Of a stretch of 34,454 nucleotides of DNA, positions 1 through 7,900 are shown piece by piece. Numbering within the stretch: position 1 is the stretch's first letter; each line of letters begins with the position of its first letter. This DNA comes from CAZPNX01 sp964518765 (GTDB lineage: Bacteria > Edwardsbacteria > AC1 > EtOH8). The notes beneath the pieces were generated by a model that was not told where the DNA came from, did no database searches, and saw nothing but the letters and a program-made list of their open reading frames with translations. The stretch spans positions 1 to 34,454 of the forward strand of contig CAZFJC010000026.1 of the NCBI GenBank assembly GCA_964518765.1. Reading direction: 5' to 3'. The translations under genes and the position numbers were made by a program.

Positions 1-1011
1 ATCTTTACTTATTTTAAATGGATTTATTTTTTTTAGAACATCATTTTCCCAAAAAAATGGTGATAAAAAAGCATACAATTCACTTTTACTATTAGTTTCG
101 TAGATGGGAAATGAACCATTAATATTTTTATATGATTCTAATGAATGCCCGATTGATGTAGCAATGATATTTAGTATTCTGTTCCCGTTTTCCTTTTTGT
201 ATCTTGTTGCTTCTTCTTTTAAATATTGTATATTTTGAATGTTATTATATTTCTCTTCGTATTCTGGGTCTTCAAAAAAATTCATATATATATAGCCCTC
301 TTCGTATTTTTCCCTCCACAGTGTGTATGCCCATATTCTTGTTTCTATATCGGGATAATATTTTTCTTCTTCACTTTCAGCTTGTCTTGAAATCATAAAT
401 AATGCTATTATTATAAATTTACTTTTAGGATAACGTTTTACTAACTCTACATAAGGTTTAATATACTTGCCATCCCTTTCGTCAAGAAACCCCGCATACG
501 TCATACCAATATATGCCAACATTTTATCAGCATACGGGCTTCCAGGATAGTCGTCAGCTAACCGCAATGCATACCTCATACTTTCATTATAATGATCTTT
601 ATACCTTGGATTAGGTTTGGCTGGCAAAGGACCGTCTATAGTGTCTTTATTCGGTTTTAACATTAGATGAATTGTTATTAACCTCGAAAGAATAAGGTCG
701 CCTATTTTCGAACAGCTATATCTCTCATCTAACGTTTTTAATGAGTTAAATAGTTCCGCCTTACTTTTACCAGAAATATTTAACTTGTCCAACTGTGATC
801 GATCACCCTTCACCGCCTCCCACGGATCATATATCGCCATCAGCGAGTCGAACTCGGCCTTCGCCCTCAACTCTTGCTCCGGGGTGAGCCGGGAGACCGC
901 TTTCGCCCTCCCCTGCTCCGGCCGTTTCCCCATGGCCTGGGCGATGCCATGCCAGGATATGAGCAGAAGCGCCGGCAGTACGACCGAAATCAGCCTGTTG
1001 TCCTTACGCAT
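1..1011 (-). CDS. Secreted TPR-like protein of unknown function, C-terminus cut by window edge
   Basis: The frame is open from the ATG at 1011 to base 1 (337 codons, no stop), so the gene continues outside the window. Residues 1-27 form a signal peptide: charged start MRKDNR, hydrophobic core, AQA cleavage site. Residues about 138-215 contain helical segments with DDYPGSPYAD and KRYPKSKF, the spacing typical of TPR-like repeats. Residues 278-302 (SLESYKNINGSFP) resemble the region after the first helix of GspG-type pseudopilins, but without a pilin N-terminus. An AGGAG ribosome site at 1021-1025 lies 9 nt before the ATG. Composition is odd: codons 1 to about 77 are GC-rich like the rest of the window and the remainder is strongly AT-rich. 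I do not recognise a specific function; export to the periplasm is the safest inference. Confidence 0.8.
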   Translation of the reverse strand, partial: MRKDNRLISVVLPALLLISWHGIAQAMGKRPEQGRAKAVSRLTPEQELRAKAEFDSLMAIYDPWEAVKGDRSQLDKLNISGKSKAELFNSLKTLDERYSCSKIGDLILSRLITIHLMLKPNKDTIDGPLPAKPNPRYKDHYNESMRYALRLADDYPGSPYADKMLAYIGMTYAGFLDERDGKYIKPYVELVKRYPKSKFIIIALFMISRQAESEEEKYYPDIETRIWAYTLWREKYEEGYIYMNFFEDPEYEEKYNNIQNIQYLKEEATRYKKENGNRILNIIATSIGHSLESYKNINGSFPIYETNSKSELYAFLSPFFWENDVLKKINPFKISKD

Positions 1012-1063
1012 GTTTTTTAACTCCTACACCTTTTTTATTCACTTATTTTTTGAAAAACGGATA

Positions 1064-1093
1064 ATAATACCCATAAATAACTACCTTTGTCAA
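1064..1093 (-). promoter_or_regulatory. Sigma-70 promoter for the secreted TPR-like gene
   Basis: On the minus strand TTGACA (1088-1093) is followed after 18 nt by TATTAT (1064-1069). This predicts a leader of about 45 nt carrying the AGGAG at 1021-1025. The stretch 1012-1150 is AT-rich and otherwise empty. Confidence 0.6.
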
Positions 1094-1233
1094 TATAAAA
1101 AATAGTGGTGGTTAAGTTATTGTAGCTCAACGATATGATTTTTTATTTCCTTGCCTATTCGGGGCTGCCTCTCCCGATTTCACCCCGGGCCCGGACCCCA
1201 AGATTACGGCCTTAAACCCTTTCACCCGCCCCC

Positions 1234-1491
1234 TCACCCCGCCGCCTGGTGGCAGGGCCAGCAGAGGATCTCGCAGGCGGGGCATCCATCATTCTCCCCG
1301 TCCCCCGCGCCGCTGAAGCGATGTGCCTCCCAGGCGCCAGGGCCGCGGCCCCGGCCCCTCGCCTCCCAGTACAGCTCGCGGCCGCACGCCTCCTGGTGCC
1401 CGTGAACGCCCCGCCGGCACTGGCACCTGCCGCCGGCCCTGGCCCAGGCCATCAGGACATCGTCTTCGGTAAGGTTCATACGGTCTCTCAT
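1234..1491 (-). CDS. Small HNH endonuclease-like protein
   Basis: An 85-residue protein with a Cys/His pattern typical of small HNH nucleases: CQC then HGHQEACGREL near the start, GAWEAHR in the middle (the His is the likely catalytic base), and CPACEILCWPCH at the end. The usual HH pair is HR here. HNH domains nick or cut DNA using one metal ion; small stand-alone copies occur in phages, mobile elements and toxin-like accessory loci. The ATG at 1491 was chosen, but a second ATG at 1479 lies 12 nt downstream and neither has a strong ribosome site. The next upstream gene on this strand is the GIY-YIG-like gene at 1566-1889. Family assignment is good; biological role is unknown. Confidence 0.65.
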   Translation of the reverse strand: MRDRMNLTEDDVLMAWARAGGRCQCRRGVHGHQEACGRELYWEARGRGRGPGAWEAHRFSGAGDGENDGCPACEILCWPCHQAAG

Positions 1492-1565
1492 TATTTAATT
1501 CGGTTTTTATCGAGATCTCACGAGACCATCGTTCCCGGCCCGTCGGTTCGGGCGGCATGGACGGG

Positions 1566-1889
1566 CTATTGTGGCACGTCGTTCAGCGCTGGCCGGTACT
1601 CCTTGACCAGCATCCTCACCCAGGCATCCCGGTCCTCCCGCTTCCGGATCGGCGTCGCCAGGACCACCGAGGCGCCCAGGGCCCGGGCCGGCCCCCATTT
1701 CGGGTGCCCCGCCGGACAGGCGCCCTTGCCCTCGGCCTGGCCCACGCAGACCGGCAGGTAGCCTCCGTCCGGCCCCTTTACGCAGAACAGGAACAGCCCC
1801 GTCGCCTCGCCCCAGGGGCTGTCGTGGCCTCGGACCTCCAGGCTTATCGCCAGGCCCGCCCTGACGATCCAGACGACCTTCTCCGGCAT
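1566..1889 (-). CDS. GIY-YIG-like protein, probably catalytically degenerate
   Basis: 107 residues. The central part follows the short GIY-YIG fold: GLFLFCV stands where GIY is expected, LPVCVGQA where YIG is expected, then HPKWGPARALGASVV and a C-terminal helix ending EYRPALND. This layout (HxxW, LGA, YRPxLN) is common in small stand-alone GIY-YIG proteins. The glutamate normally found in the last helix appears to be replaced by Val in AWVRMLV, so nuclease activity is doubtful. A GGGAGG ribosome site about 8 nt before the ATG at 1889 supports the start. It lies between an unknown 62-residue gene and the HNH gene, all on minus. The fold call is by eye; a structure prediction would settle it. 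Confidence 0.6.
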   Translation of the reverse strand: MPEKVVWIVRAGLAISLEVRGHDSPWGEATGLFLFCVKGPDGGYLPVCVGQAEGKGACPAGHPKWGPARALGASVVLATPIRKREDRDAWVRMLVKEYRPALNDVPQ

Positions 1890-1938
1890 CCCACCGGCCT
1901 CCCTCGCCGCCCCCTCCCGGCCGTCACTGCACCGTCTG

Positions 1939-2127
1939 TCAGGTGATGGTGTAGTCGTACCTCCAGCCCTCGCCCAACCTCAGGTTGCCACCCACGTACC
2001 CCGGCAGTTTTAGCATGGCCTTCTCCCAGAACCTGGCATCGCTCTTTTTGTCGAACGACCTCTCCTGCCAGTCGTGCGGAAATCCGTGCAGACGGCGATG
2101 CACCAGCGGGTAGTTGGTCGGGCTCAC
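1939..2127 (-). CDS. Small hypothetical protein
   Basis: A 62-residue frame starting at GTG 2127. It is rich in aromatic residues (HGFPHDW, DARFWEKAM, GEGWRYDYTIT), unlike the Arg/Gly/Pro-rich shadow frames that GC-rich DNA produces, so it is probably translated. No domain is recognised. The start is uncertain because no ribosome site is visible and no ATG lies upstream in frame. It precedes the GIY-YIG-like gene by 49 nt on the same strand and may be co-transcribed with it. Confidence 0.5.
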   Translation of the reverse strand: MSPTNYPLVHRRLHGFPHDWQERSFDKKSDARFWEKAMLKLPGYVGGNLRLGEGWRYDYTIT

Positions 2128-2246
2128 GTACTTTGTCGTTGTGGATATGGCTTTCGGGGGTGATTATTCAGGCCTATTCGGCGGAGTTTATCCCGATAAA
2201 AAGAGTGGCTCAGGTCAAGCCCCTTCGGTAGGGCTCAGGGCAGCCC

Positions 2247-2582
2247 TCAGGCCACGCTCCGGGACCGGCGCCCGATGTCCTCGGCCGCCTCCACCAGTTG
2301 GTCCAATAGCACCGTGCCGATGGCGTCCACCAGGTTCTCCAGCCTGATCTTCATGACCAGGCTGCGGCCCTCGGCCGAGGCCACCAGCCGGTCCCTGGCG
2401 TCCTCCAGCAGGAGCGATGCCCGGGACTTGTGGATGAGCCCCATAGCCAGGCCTGACAGGCAGTCGTCCACGGCCGAGCGAAAGGAGGCGCCTCCTTCGG
2501 GGTCGCAGCTCTCGATGCGGTCCATGACCTCGGCCAGGCACTGATACTCGGGCAGGGCTTTGACGGTTTCGGAGGGGCTCAT
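2247..2582 (-). CDS. Small helical hypothetical protein
   Basis: 111 residues from ATG 2582, with AGAGG about 5 nt upstream. The protein is almost wholly predicted alpha-helical and acidic-basic mixed (EVMDRIESC, LLLEDARDRLVAS, MKIRLENLVDAI, LLDQLVEAAEDIG) with no signal peptide or membrane segment. No family is recognised. It lies downstream of the CheC-like gene on the same strand, separated by 232 nt of repeat-containing DNA, so co-transcription is uncertain. A long overlapping frame at 2215-2658 is a shadow of this gene. Confidence 0.6.
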   Translation of the reverse strand: MSPSETVKALPEYQCLAEVMDRIESCDPEGGASFRSAVDDCLSGLAMGLIHKSRASLLLEDARDRLVASAEGRSLVMKIRLENLVDAIGTVLLDQLVEAAEDIGRRSRSVA

Positions 2583-2814
2583 GGAAACCTCTTGTGCTGT
2601 TGCGTTGCGTACATCCCCGGTGTCGCCTCCCGTGGTTCCCCGCCATCAACCCCGCCACGGCGGGGTGGGCGTTTTGACTTCACTTCGTCAGCCAAGCATG
2701 GGGGTATTCTCAGCGCATGCTTTGGTTACTTTCGAAGCCCGCCCTGAGCAATGCATCATCGCCTTACTATCGAAGGGTCACAAGAAAGTAACGTTAAGAT
2801 TAATTATGAATGGT
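2583..2814. other. Intergenic region with hairpin and repeat remnants
   Basis: This 232-nt stretch holds no credible gene. It contains a GC hairpin (ACCCCGC / GCGGGGT, 2649-2666) with no T-run on the minus side. At 2766-2778 it carries CTATCGAAGGGT, a 12-mer found again in inverted orientation near 17787-17798 in another intergenic gap. That suggests remnants of a dispersed repeat. Confidence 0.45.
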
Positions 2815-3519
2815 TCACCACCCCTCGCTCCCCTCCTTACTTGTCGAAGTGTAAGGAGGGGACTTAGGTGAGGTCCCCCCGAACAGCGCCCCCAGTATCA
2901 CCGGCAGCGACTCCACCCCGGGCAGGAACAGGAAGTGCCCCTGCAGGCTACGGCCGCTGGCGGCCAGCATGAACCGGCTGTCGATGCAGAAGGCGAAGCG
3001 GCTGCCCAGATCCAGGGCAGCGGCCAGTCCGGCCTCCAGCTCGGCGGCGTCGTGGAACCCGGGCACGCCGGGCTCCACCGCCAATACCAGTCCCAGCATG
3101 CCGCCCAGCCGCTCCAGATAGGAGGCGATGACCAGGTCGGCCGCCTGGCGGAAGGCTCCAGGCTCCAGGCCCTCGGCCTTGGTGAAGCCGGCCTCGTTCA
3201 CCCCCTCATCCTGCGGCATGATGAAAACCACCTGGCCGGTGAGATCGCCCATAATCGTGTCCACCACGGCCGCCGCCCTGGAGCCCGGCGCGGCCAGGGA
3301 CTTGGCCAGCTCGGCCACAGGTTTGATCGCCACCTGCGGCGGCTCCACCCCGACCCTAAGCCCGGTCAGTTCCGACAGGGCCGAGGCCGCGTTGCAGGCG
3401 CCGACATTGGCCGCCTCGCGGACGGCGTCCAGCTGGAGCGGGTCTAGAAACAGGCAGCCGAAGGGCAGAGCGCCGCTGCCAAGCGAATGCGGGGATTGGA
3501 ACTCGATCTGCATGTGCAT
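2815..3519 (-). CDS. Orphan CheC/CheX-like phosphatase
   Basis: 234 residues. Known CheC proteins dephosphorylate CheY-P and have two E-x2-N active-site helices. The first is intact here: AVREAANVGACNAASALSEL at about residues 33-52. The second, FRQAADLVIASYLERLGGML, keeps the fold pattern but has Q and D where E and N are expected, so only one site is likely active. C-terminal FAFCIDSRFMLAA and the strand ending LPVILGALFGG match the family's last strands and helix. The final ~18 residues (SPKSPPYTSTSK...) read through a 12-bp inverted repeat at 2829-2862 and look like an added tail. No cheA, cheY or flagellar gene is nearby. It may act on another response regulator's receiver domain. The start has no clear ribosome site; a second ATG lies 6 nt inside. 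Confidence 0.75.
   Translation of the reverse strand: MHMQIEFQSPHSLGSGALPFGCLFLDPLQLDAVREAANVGACNAASALSELTGLRVGVEPPQVAIKPVAELAKSLAAPGSRAAAVVDTIMGDLTGQVVFIMPQDEGVNEAGFTKAEGLEPGAFRQAADLVIASYLERLGGMLGLVLAVEPGVPGFHDAAELEAGLAAALDLGSRFAFCIDSRFMLAASGRSLQGHFLFLPGVESLPVILGALFGGTSPKSPPYTSTSKEGSEGW
2829..2862. repeat. 12-bp inverted repeat in the CheC-like gene's 3' end
   Basis: TCCCCTCCTTAC (2829-2840) and GTAAGGAGGGGA (2851-2862) are perfect inverted arms around a 10-nt loop containing CTTGTCGAAG. The element encodes the unusual C-terminal tail of the CheC-like protein. No T-run follows, so it is more likely an inserted palindromic repeat than a terminator. Confidence 0.6.
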
Positions 3520-3652
3520 GAGTCGGAAGATCGTTGGTTGAATCCGGTCGCGGCTGCCCTTGGAGCGTTTGCCCGAGGTCGGATAGCGGCCGATCGATTA
3601 GACCGCCGGGACTCGAGGCTTTGATTCCCTCAGCACTAGTAAGCCCGCCGGT

Positions 3653-3729
3653 GGTCGAGTAGCCGCCATCTCGAAATGTCCGCGTAGGTCGAGTAGCCGA
3701 AGGCCATATCGAAACCAGCGGACTACTCG
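3653..3729. repeat. Short intergenic direct/inverted repeat cluster
   Basis: The 13-mer GGTCGAGTAGCCG occurs at 3653-3665 and 3687-3699, each followed by a related CCATNTCGAAA sequence. The inverted core CTACTCG is at 3723-3729, where it also supplies the TAG stop of the HNH gene. The 203-nt gap 3520-3722 has no credible gene. The structure resembles REP-type dispersed palindromes. Confidence 0.55.
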
Positions 3730-4070
3730 GCTGAAGGAAGCCTGGCTCTGGCCAGCCGGCCGTGTATCAGCGCCACCTCGGGCTTGGTCTCGCCCGCCTG
3801 GAATCTGTCCGGGTCGAACTCCCAGGGAAGGCGCGAGCCCTTATGGTAGGAGCAGGCCGGACAGGAGGCCACCCAGTTGAAGATCTGGTCGGTACCGCCT
3901 TTCTCGATGGGGATGAACCTGTCCACCACCCAGGAGCCCCTTTGCCCGAAGGCCAGATAGGCGTGGAACGAGATCTCGGACCCGCAGTAGACGCAGACCC
4001 CCTCGCTTCGGTTGAACACCCACAGCAGCTCGCTGTCGGTGTAGTGCTTGCCCAGATACTCCTGTTTCAT
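3723..4070 (-). CDS. HNH endonuclease domain protein
   Basis: 115 residues from ATG 4070; the frame is open to a TTG at 4127, but the extra 19 residues look like untranslated DNA. The HNH core is clear: CVYCGSEI forms the first zinc knuckle, WVVDRFIPIEKGG gives the D-x-x-P-x-x-x-G-G segment where the first His is usually found (here VDRFIP), then FNWVASCPACSYHKGSR provides the Asn and second CxxC followed by His-Lys. The His of the classical DH pair is replaced by Arg (VDR for VDH), so activity is uncertain. It stands alone between a repeat cluster and the Hfq-like gene. Such proteins occur in mobile elements and in restriction-like defence; nothing here decides between these. Confidence 0.7.
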   Translation of the reverse strand: MKQEYLGKHYTDSELLWVFNRSEGVCVYCGSEISFHAYLAFGQRGSWVVDRFIPIEKGGTDQIFNWVASCPACSYHKGSRLPWEFDPDRFQAGETKPEVALIHGRLARARLPSAE

Positions 4071-4248
4071 GGCGATGGTCGGAATTTGCGGTTGCCGGTT
4101 GGGAGGATAAGTAGCGGCACGGGCCAAGCCGAAATACCGGCCGGCCCCTCATGCCCGCGTTTGTTTTGCGGACGTGGCGGCCGGTCGGTACGGTTTCCAT
4201 AGGGTTTTTAGGGCCGGTTATCGCCTCCGATATTTGTCGGGCGGCTTT

Positions 4249-4449
4249 TTATCTGGCACTGGACGGAAGTTCGGCCACCGGCTCGGTCATGGCAATGGCC
4301 TGCTTGAAGATCATCACCCGGTTGAAGGGCGCCGGGCTGTCGGCCGTGCTGACCACGATCTTGTTCTCGTCCCAGGCCAGGACCCGCCCGAAAACCTCCT
4401 GGCCGGTGGTCAGGACAAAATGATATTTTAAAAATCTGCTGAAGATCAT
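4249..4449 (-). CDS. Hfq/Sm-like small protein
   Basis: 66 residues from ATG 4449, with AGGAGA just upstream; the frame also has ATG 4461 and TTG 4470. The pattern matches the Sm fold of Hfq. FVLTTGQEVFGRVLAWDENKI corresponds to Sm1 (strand, x-x-G-x-x-x-x-G, then Asp), and VMIFKQAIAMTEP corresponds to Sm2, the YKHAIS segment, with Q where Hfq has His. Hfq binds U-rich RNA and pairs small RNAs with mRNAs; the His-to-Gln change would touch the RNA-binding rim. It follows the proline-rich peptide gene by 38 nt on the same strand and so should share the sigma-54 promoter at 4678-4694. The assignment is by motif only; any small beta-barrel remains possible. Confidence 0.55.
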   Translation of the reverse strand: MIFSRFLKYHFVLTTGQEVFGRVLAWDENKIVVSTADSPAPFNRVMIFKQAIAMTEPVAELPSSAR

Positions 4450-4487
4450 GCTTCTCCTCATTGCCCGCAACTTGGCGGCAATACTTT

Positions 4488-4643
4488 TTATTTAGGCGGC
4501 GGAGGCGGCGGTACTGGCGGATCTGTATCCTGGGTGGAGCTGGTGCCGGTGCCCGGGCCGGTGGCCGCAGCCCAACTGAGGCTGCTGGTAGCAACCGCCA
4601 GTGCCAATAAGGCGAAGATCAAAAGTTTTACCGGATTCTTCAT
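4488..4643 (-). CDS. Secreted proline-rich micropeptide precursor (51 aa)
   Basis: ATG 4643 to TAA 4488-4490, with AGAGG 7 nt before the start. Residues 1-25 are a classic signal peptide (MKNPVK, then LLIFALLALAVA, then SLSWA). The predicted mature part is only about 25 residues: Gly/Thr/Ser-rich (TGPGTGTSSTQ), an acidic DTD, then an unbroken PPVPPPPPPK tail. Nothing here is recognisable as an enzyme. The peptide could be a secreted signal, a cell-envelope component or a ligand for another protein. It is the first gene behind the sigma-54 promoter at 4678-4694 and is followed by the Hfq-like gene. The ribosome site, signal peptide and promoter together support it as real although it is very short. 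Confidence 0.65.
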   Translation of the reverse strand: MKNPVKLLIFALLALAVATSSLSWAAATGPGTGTSSTQDTDPPVPPPPPPK

Positions 4644-4677
4644 GGCTGTACCTCTTTATTGTTCATTTCTTAATTAA

Positions 4678-4694
4678 AGCAACCGGCGTGCCAA
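4678..4694 (-). promoter_or_regulatory. Sigma-54 (RpoN) promoter of the micropeptide/Hfq-like operon
   Basis: On the minus strand TTGGCACG-CCGG-TTGCT is read from 4694 to 4678. This is the full YTGGCACG-N4-TTGCW consensus, with the -24 GG and -12 GC separated by exactly 10 nt. Transcription would start near 4667, about 24 nt before the peptide ATG and just upstream of its AGAGG. A sigma-54 activator gene lies immediately upstream. Confidence 0.75.
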
Positions 4695-4790
4695 TAAACG
4701 CGCGCCGTGATCATCCGATATCCAACCCCTTGTGTTGCATTCCGATGCCATGCTGTTTATTTTTAGTCCTCGACGCTTGCGTTCCAGCGG

Positions 4791-4817
4791 AAAAGAAAAA
4801 GCCCCCTTTTCGGGGGC
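4791..4817 (-). terminator. Rho-independent terminator of the kinase/sigma-54 activator gene
   Basis: On the minus strand GCCCCC and GGGGGC pair around a 5-nt loop (stem 4801-4806 / 4812-4817), followed by TTTTTCTTTT (4791-4800). It lies about 90 nt past the activator stop at 4909 and isolates that gene from the sigma-54 promoter downstream. Confidence 0.8.
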
Positions 4818-4820
4818 CCG

Positions 4821-4918
4821 AATGTCGCCGACATGTCGCTTTTGTTTCAATAAATATTTGCCATTCTTTGTGTTACCAAAGCGACATTGATCGTGTCGTT
4901 GGTGTCGTTCATGTCGCC
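4821..4918. promoter_or_regulatory. Cluster of TGTCG sites, probable enhancer for the sigma-54 promoter
   Basis: Seven TGTCG/CGACA pentamers occur between 4823 and 4916. They include the palindrome TGTCGCCGACA (4823-4833), a perfect 10-bp inverted pair ATGTCGCTTT (4833-4842) / AAAGCGACAT (4878-4887), and a repeated ATGTCGCC (4822-4829, 4911-4918). The cluster lies about 155-250 bp upstream of the predicted sigma-54 start, the normal range for sigma-54 enhancers, and overlaps the end of the activator gene. Confidence 0.55.
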
Positions 4919-7900
4919 AGGCGGAAACTCTTTATAAGCCTTTGTACGTGCCGCTGGCTGACACCCAGTTTTTTGGCAGCCTTCGCCGTGTCGTTGCCGG
5001 TATCCCTTAAAGCGGCCGATAGCATCTGGCGGGTGACCCCCTTTTTCCTTCTGTCGCCGCTTTCTTGGACCTGCATAGCCACCGCCGGCAGCTCCAAGTC
5101 CTGCTCGGTAATCGGCCCCTGGCCGGCCATGATCACCGCCTTCTGCACCGCGTTCTCCATCTCCCTGATGTTGCCTGGCCAGGGATATAAGGCCATGGCC
5201 TTTTTGGCGCCTGAGCTGAATTCCAGGCCCCTCTTGCCATGGCGGCGTTGGTGTTTGGCCTTGAAATGCTCGGCTAGGATCAAAATATCCCGGCCCCGGT
5301 CCCTCAAGGGCGGAATGGCTATATGGAACTCGTTGAGCCGGTAATAGAGGTCGGGCTTGAACCGGCCCTCGCCCATCTCGAACTCCATATCCTTGTTGGC
5401 GGCGCAGATCAATCTGACATCAACCTTGCGCACCCTGGTGTCTCCCACCCGCCTTATCTCTCCCTCTTCGATGACCCGGAGCAGCCTGGCTTGGACCGAG
5501 AGGCTGGCGCTGGTTATCTCGTCCAGAAACATGGTGCCGCCGTCGGCCGCCTCGAACAGCCCGGGCTTGTCGGCATAAGCCCCGGTGAAGGCACCCTTGA
5601 CGTACCCGAACAGCTCGGCCTCCAGGAGGGTCTCCGGCAGAGAGCCGCAGTCCAGGGCGATGAACGGCTTGTGGCGGCGGTCCGAAAGCTCGTGCACCGC
5701 CCGGGCCGCCAGCTCCTTGCCGGTGCCTGTCTCCCCCTCGATGAGCACGTTGACCCCGGCGCCGGCCGCCTTCCTGATCCGCTGCTTCATCTCCGCCACC
5801 GGGGCCGAGGCGCCGATCATCCGCCGCAGCACCGCCTGGTGCTCTCCGCCCTGGCGCAGCTCCTCCATCAGCCGGCTGCTCTCCAGCATCGCCCCCACCA
5901 CCGCGGCCAGGGCCTTGAGAAACTGGCGCCTCCCGGCCGAGAAGATGCCGGGCTTGAGGCGCGAGTCCAGGTAAAGGGCGCCTCCGGCCCCCTCCCTGAA
6001 TTGAAGCGGCAGGCAGGCCAGGGAGCGGATGGCGTTCCTTCTGACGCTTTCACGGGATCTGAAGTCGTCTTCGGCCTGGGCATCGTTGGAAACCACCTCG
6101 GCCCCCTCGCGGCCGGCCTGCCCCAGGGCCTTGGCTGAGAACTCGCAGGCGTCCTGAATGGTGGTCTGGTCCAGGTTCGCCCCGGCCACCAACTCCGGCT
6201 TGCCGTCCTCGTCCATGAGGAACAGGCCGCCACGCTCGGCCTCGGTCAGCTTGACCGCCTGCTCCAGGGCCGCCTGGCCCACCTGCCCCGGGCCGGCCCC
6301 TGACTTCAGCAGGAAGGCCAGCTGGTAGAAGGCATCCAGCATTCCCTGGCCGGCGGCCGCCCCCTGTCCGGCGACCAGCTCTCTAGCCGTTCGGACGACG
6401 GCCAGCCTGGCCCGGTCGCGCATGCCTATGTCCCCCAGCCGGCCGAACTCGGCCTCGGCCTCGAGCAAGGCGGCCAGCAGGCCCATGGGGTTTTCCGAGT
6501 TCTGTCCCACGGCCGACTCGGCTGCCGTCAGCGCCATGAGGGCGGCCTCCCGGGACCGGCCCTGCTCGCGCATCCGGCCCACGGCCTCTAGTGCTTTGCC
6601 CAGGCCGTCCTTTTCCTCATACGACATGATCATGCCTTTCATGTATTCGATCCAGATCTCCTGCGGACGGTTTTTCGCCAGCTTCGAGGCCTGGTCCAGT
6701 CTCTTTGCGGCCAAGACTGTCTCTCCCGTCATAACGTGGGTAAGCCCGGTGAACAACTCCGCCTCGAAATTCAGCGGCATTCCGGCGGCTTCGGCGGATT
6801 TTCTGCTCTCTTGGAACAGCTCCAGGGCCCGGCCCCAGCGCCTTTCCTCGAACTCGGCCAGGCCCAGGTTCTTGCTGGCCAAGATACGGACATTCTCCAG
6901 ACCGCTCTTCCGCGACGCCTCCAGACACTCCTGGAGGATGCCGAAAGCTTCTGCTGACTGGCCCAAAGCCTTTTTCTTGACCCCGTAGTTGCCCAGGCTG
7001 ACGAGGGCGTTGCCCAGATCGCCGGATTCCCGGTATAGCCTGTAAGCTTCTAAGTGCTTCTCGGCCTCTGCCCGGTGCTGGTTCCTAGCGCCCAGGACGA
7101 TCGCCAGATTGGAAACGATGAAGGCTTGAAGATTTATATCGTCCTTCCCCCCGGCATTCTGCTCCGCCTCTATGAAGCACCGGTAGGCAAGGTCCCAATT
7201 CGCCAATCTAATGTTGGCCTCGCCCCTGGCGGCCTGTATGGACCGCAGATCGGACGAAGGTATTTTATTCTCGCAGGCCTCAAGAAATGCGGCCAGCCTT
7301 TCCTCAGCCTCGGCCGCCCTGTTCAACCTTACCAGAGCGTTTCCCAACATACCGATAAGGTTGGAGGACCCTTCAGGCGGTATTTTCCCCATGGTCAACC
7401 TCAGTCCGGCCCCGGCATGCTCGACAACCGAGTTCCAGTCTCCAGCCAGATGGGCCAGCATCGCCAAGAACTCTCTGGCCTGGCGTTGCAGGCCAGTCAA
7501 TCCTAATTCGGCGGCCTGGCTTTCGATGGCGGCGATCAATGGTTCCCCCTTGTCCCGCCCGCCGGCCATGCCCTCGGCCAGCCCCTCGAAAAGTCCGGCC
7601 TCCAGGCTTTTGGTTTTATCCTTGGCCCATCTTTCGGCTGCCTGCCGGGCTGAATCGCTGGCCTTCCCAAGCTCGCCGGCCCCAAGCTGAAGCACTATGC
7701 GGGCCCGTTCCAGGCTCCAATCAGGCTTCAAGCTGGCTTCGAATCCGGCCAGCAGCTCCAGCCCCTGCCGGTACCGGCCCAACGCCCGGCAGGACATAGC
7801 CGTCTCCGCCAAAACCCAGGCCAGGTCATGGTCATCAAGCCTCCCTGAGCCTGCCAGCATCCTTCCGTAAAACAGGACCGACTCGAAGTCTCCCGAATCG

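Noticed and set aside
2215..2658. 147-residue minus-strand frame overlapping the 111-residue gene
   Set aside because: It is Arg/Gly/Pro-rich with no motif, while the overlapping frame at 2247-2582 has a ribosome site and balanced composition.
2649..2666. GC hairpin after the CheC-like gene as a terminator
   Set aside because: There is no T-run on the minus-strand side and its position is far past the stop; it may be part of a repeat.
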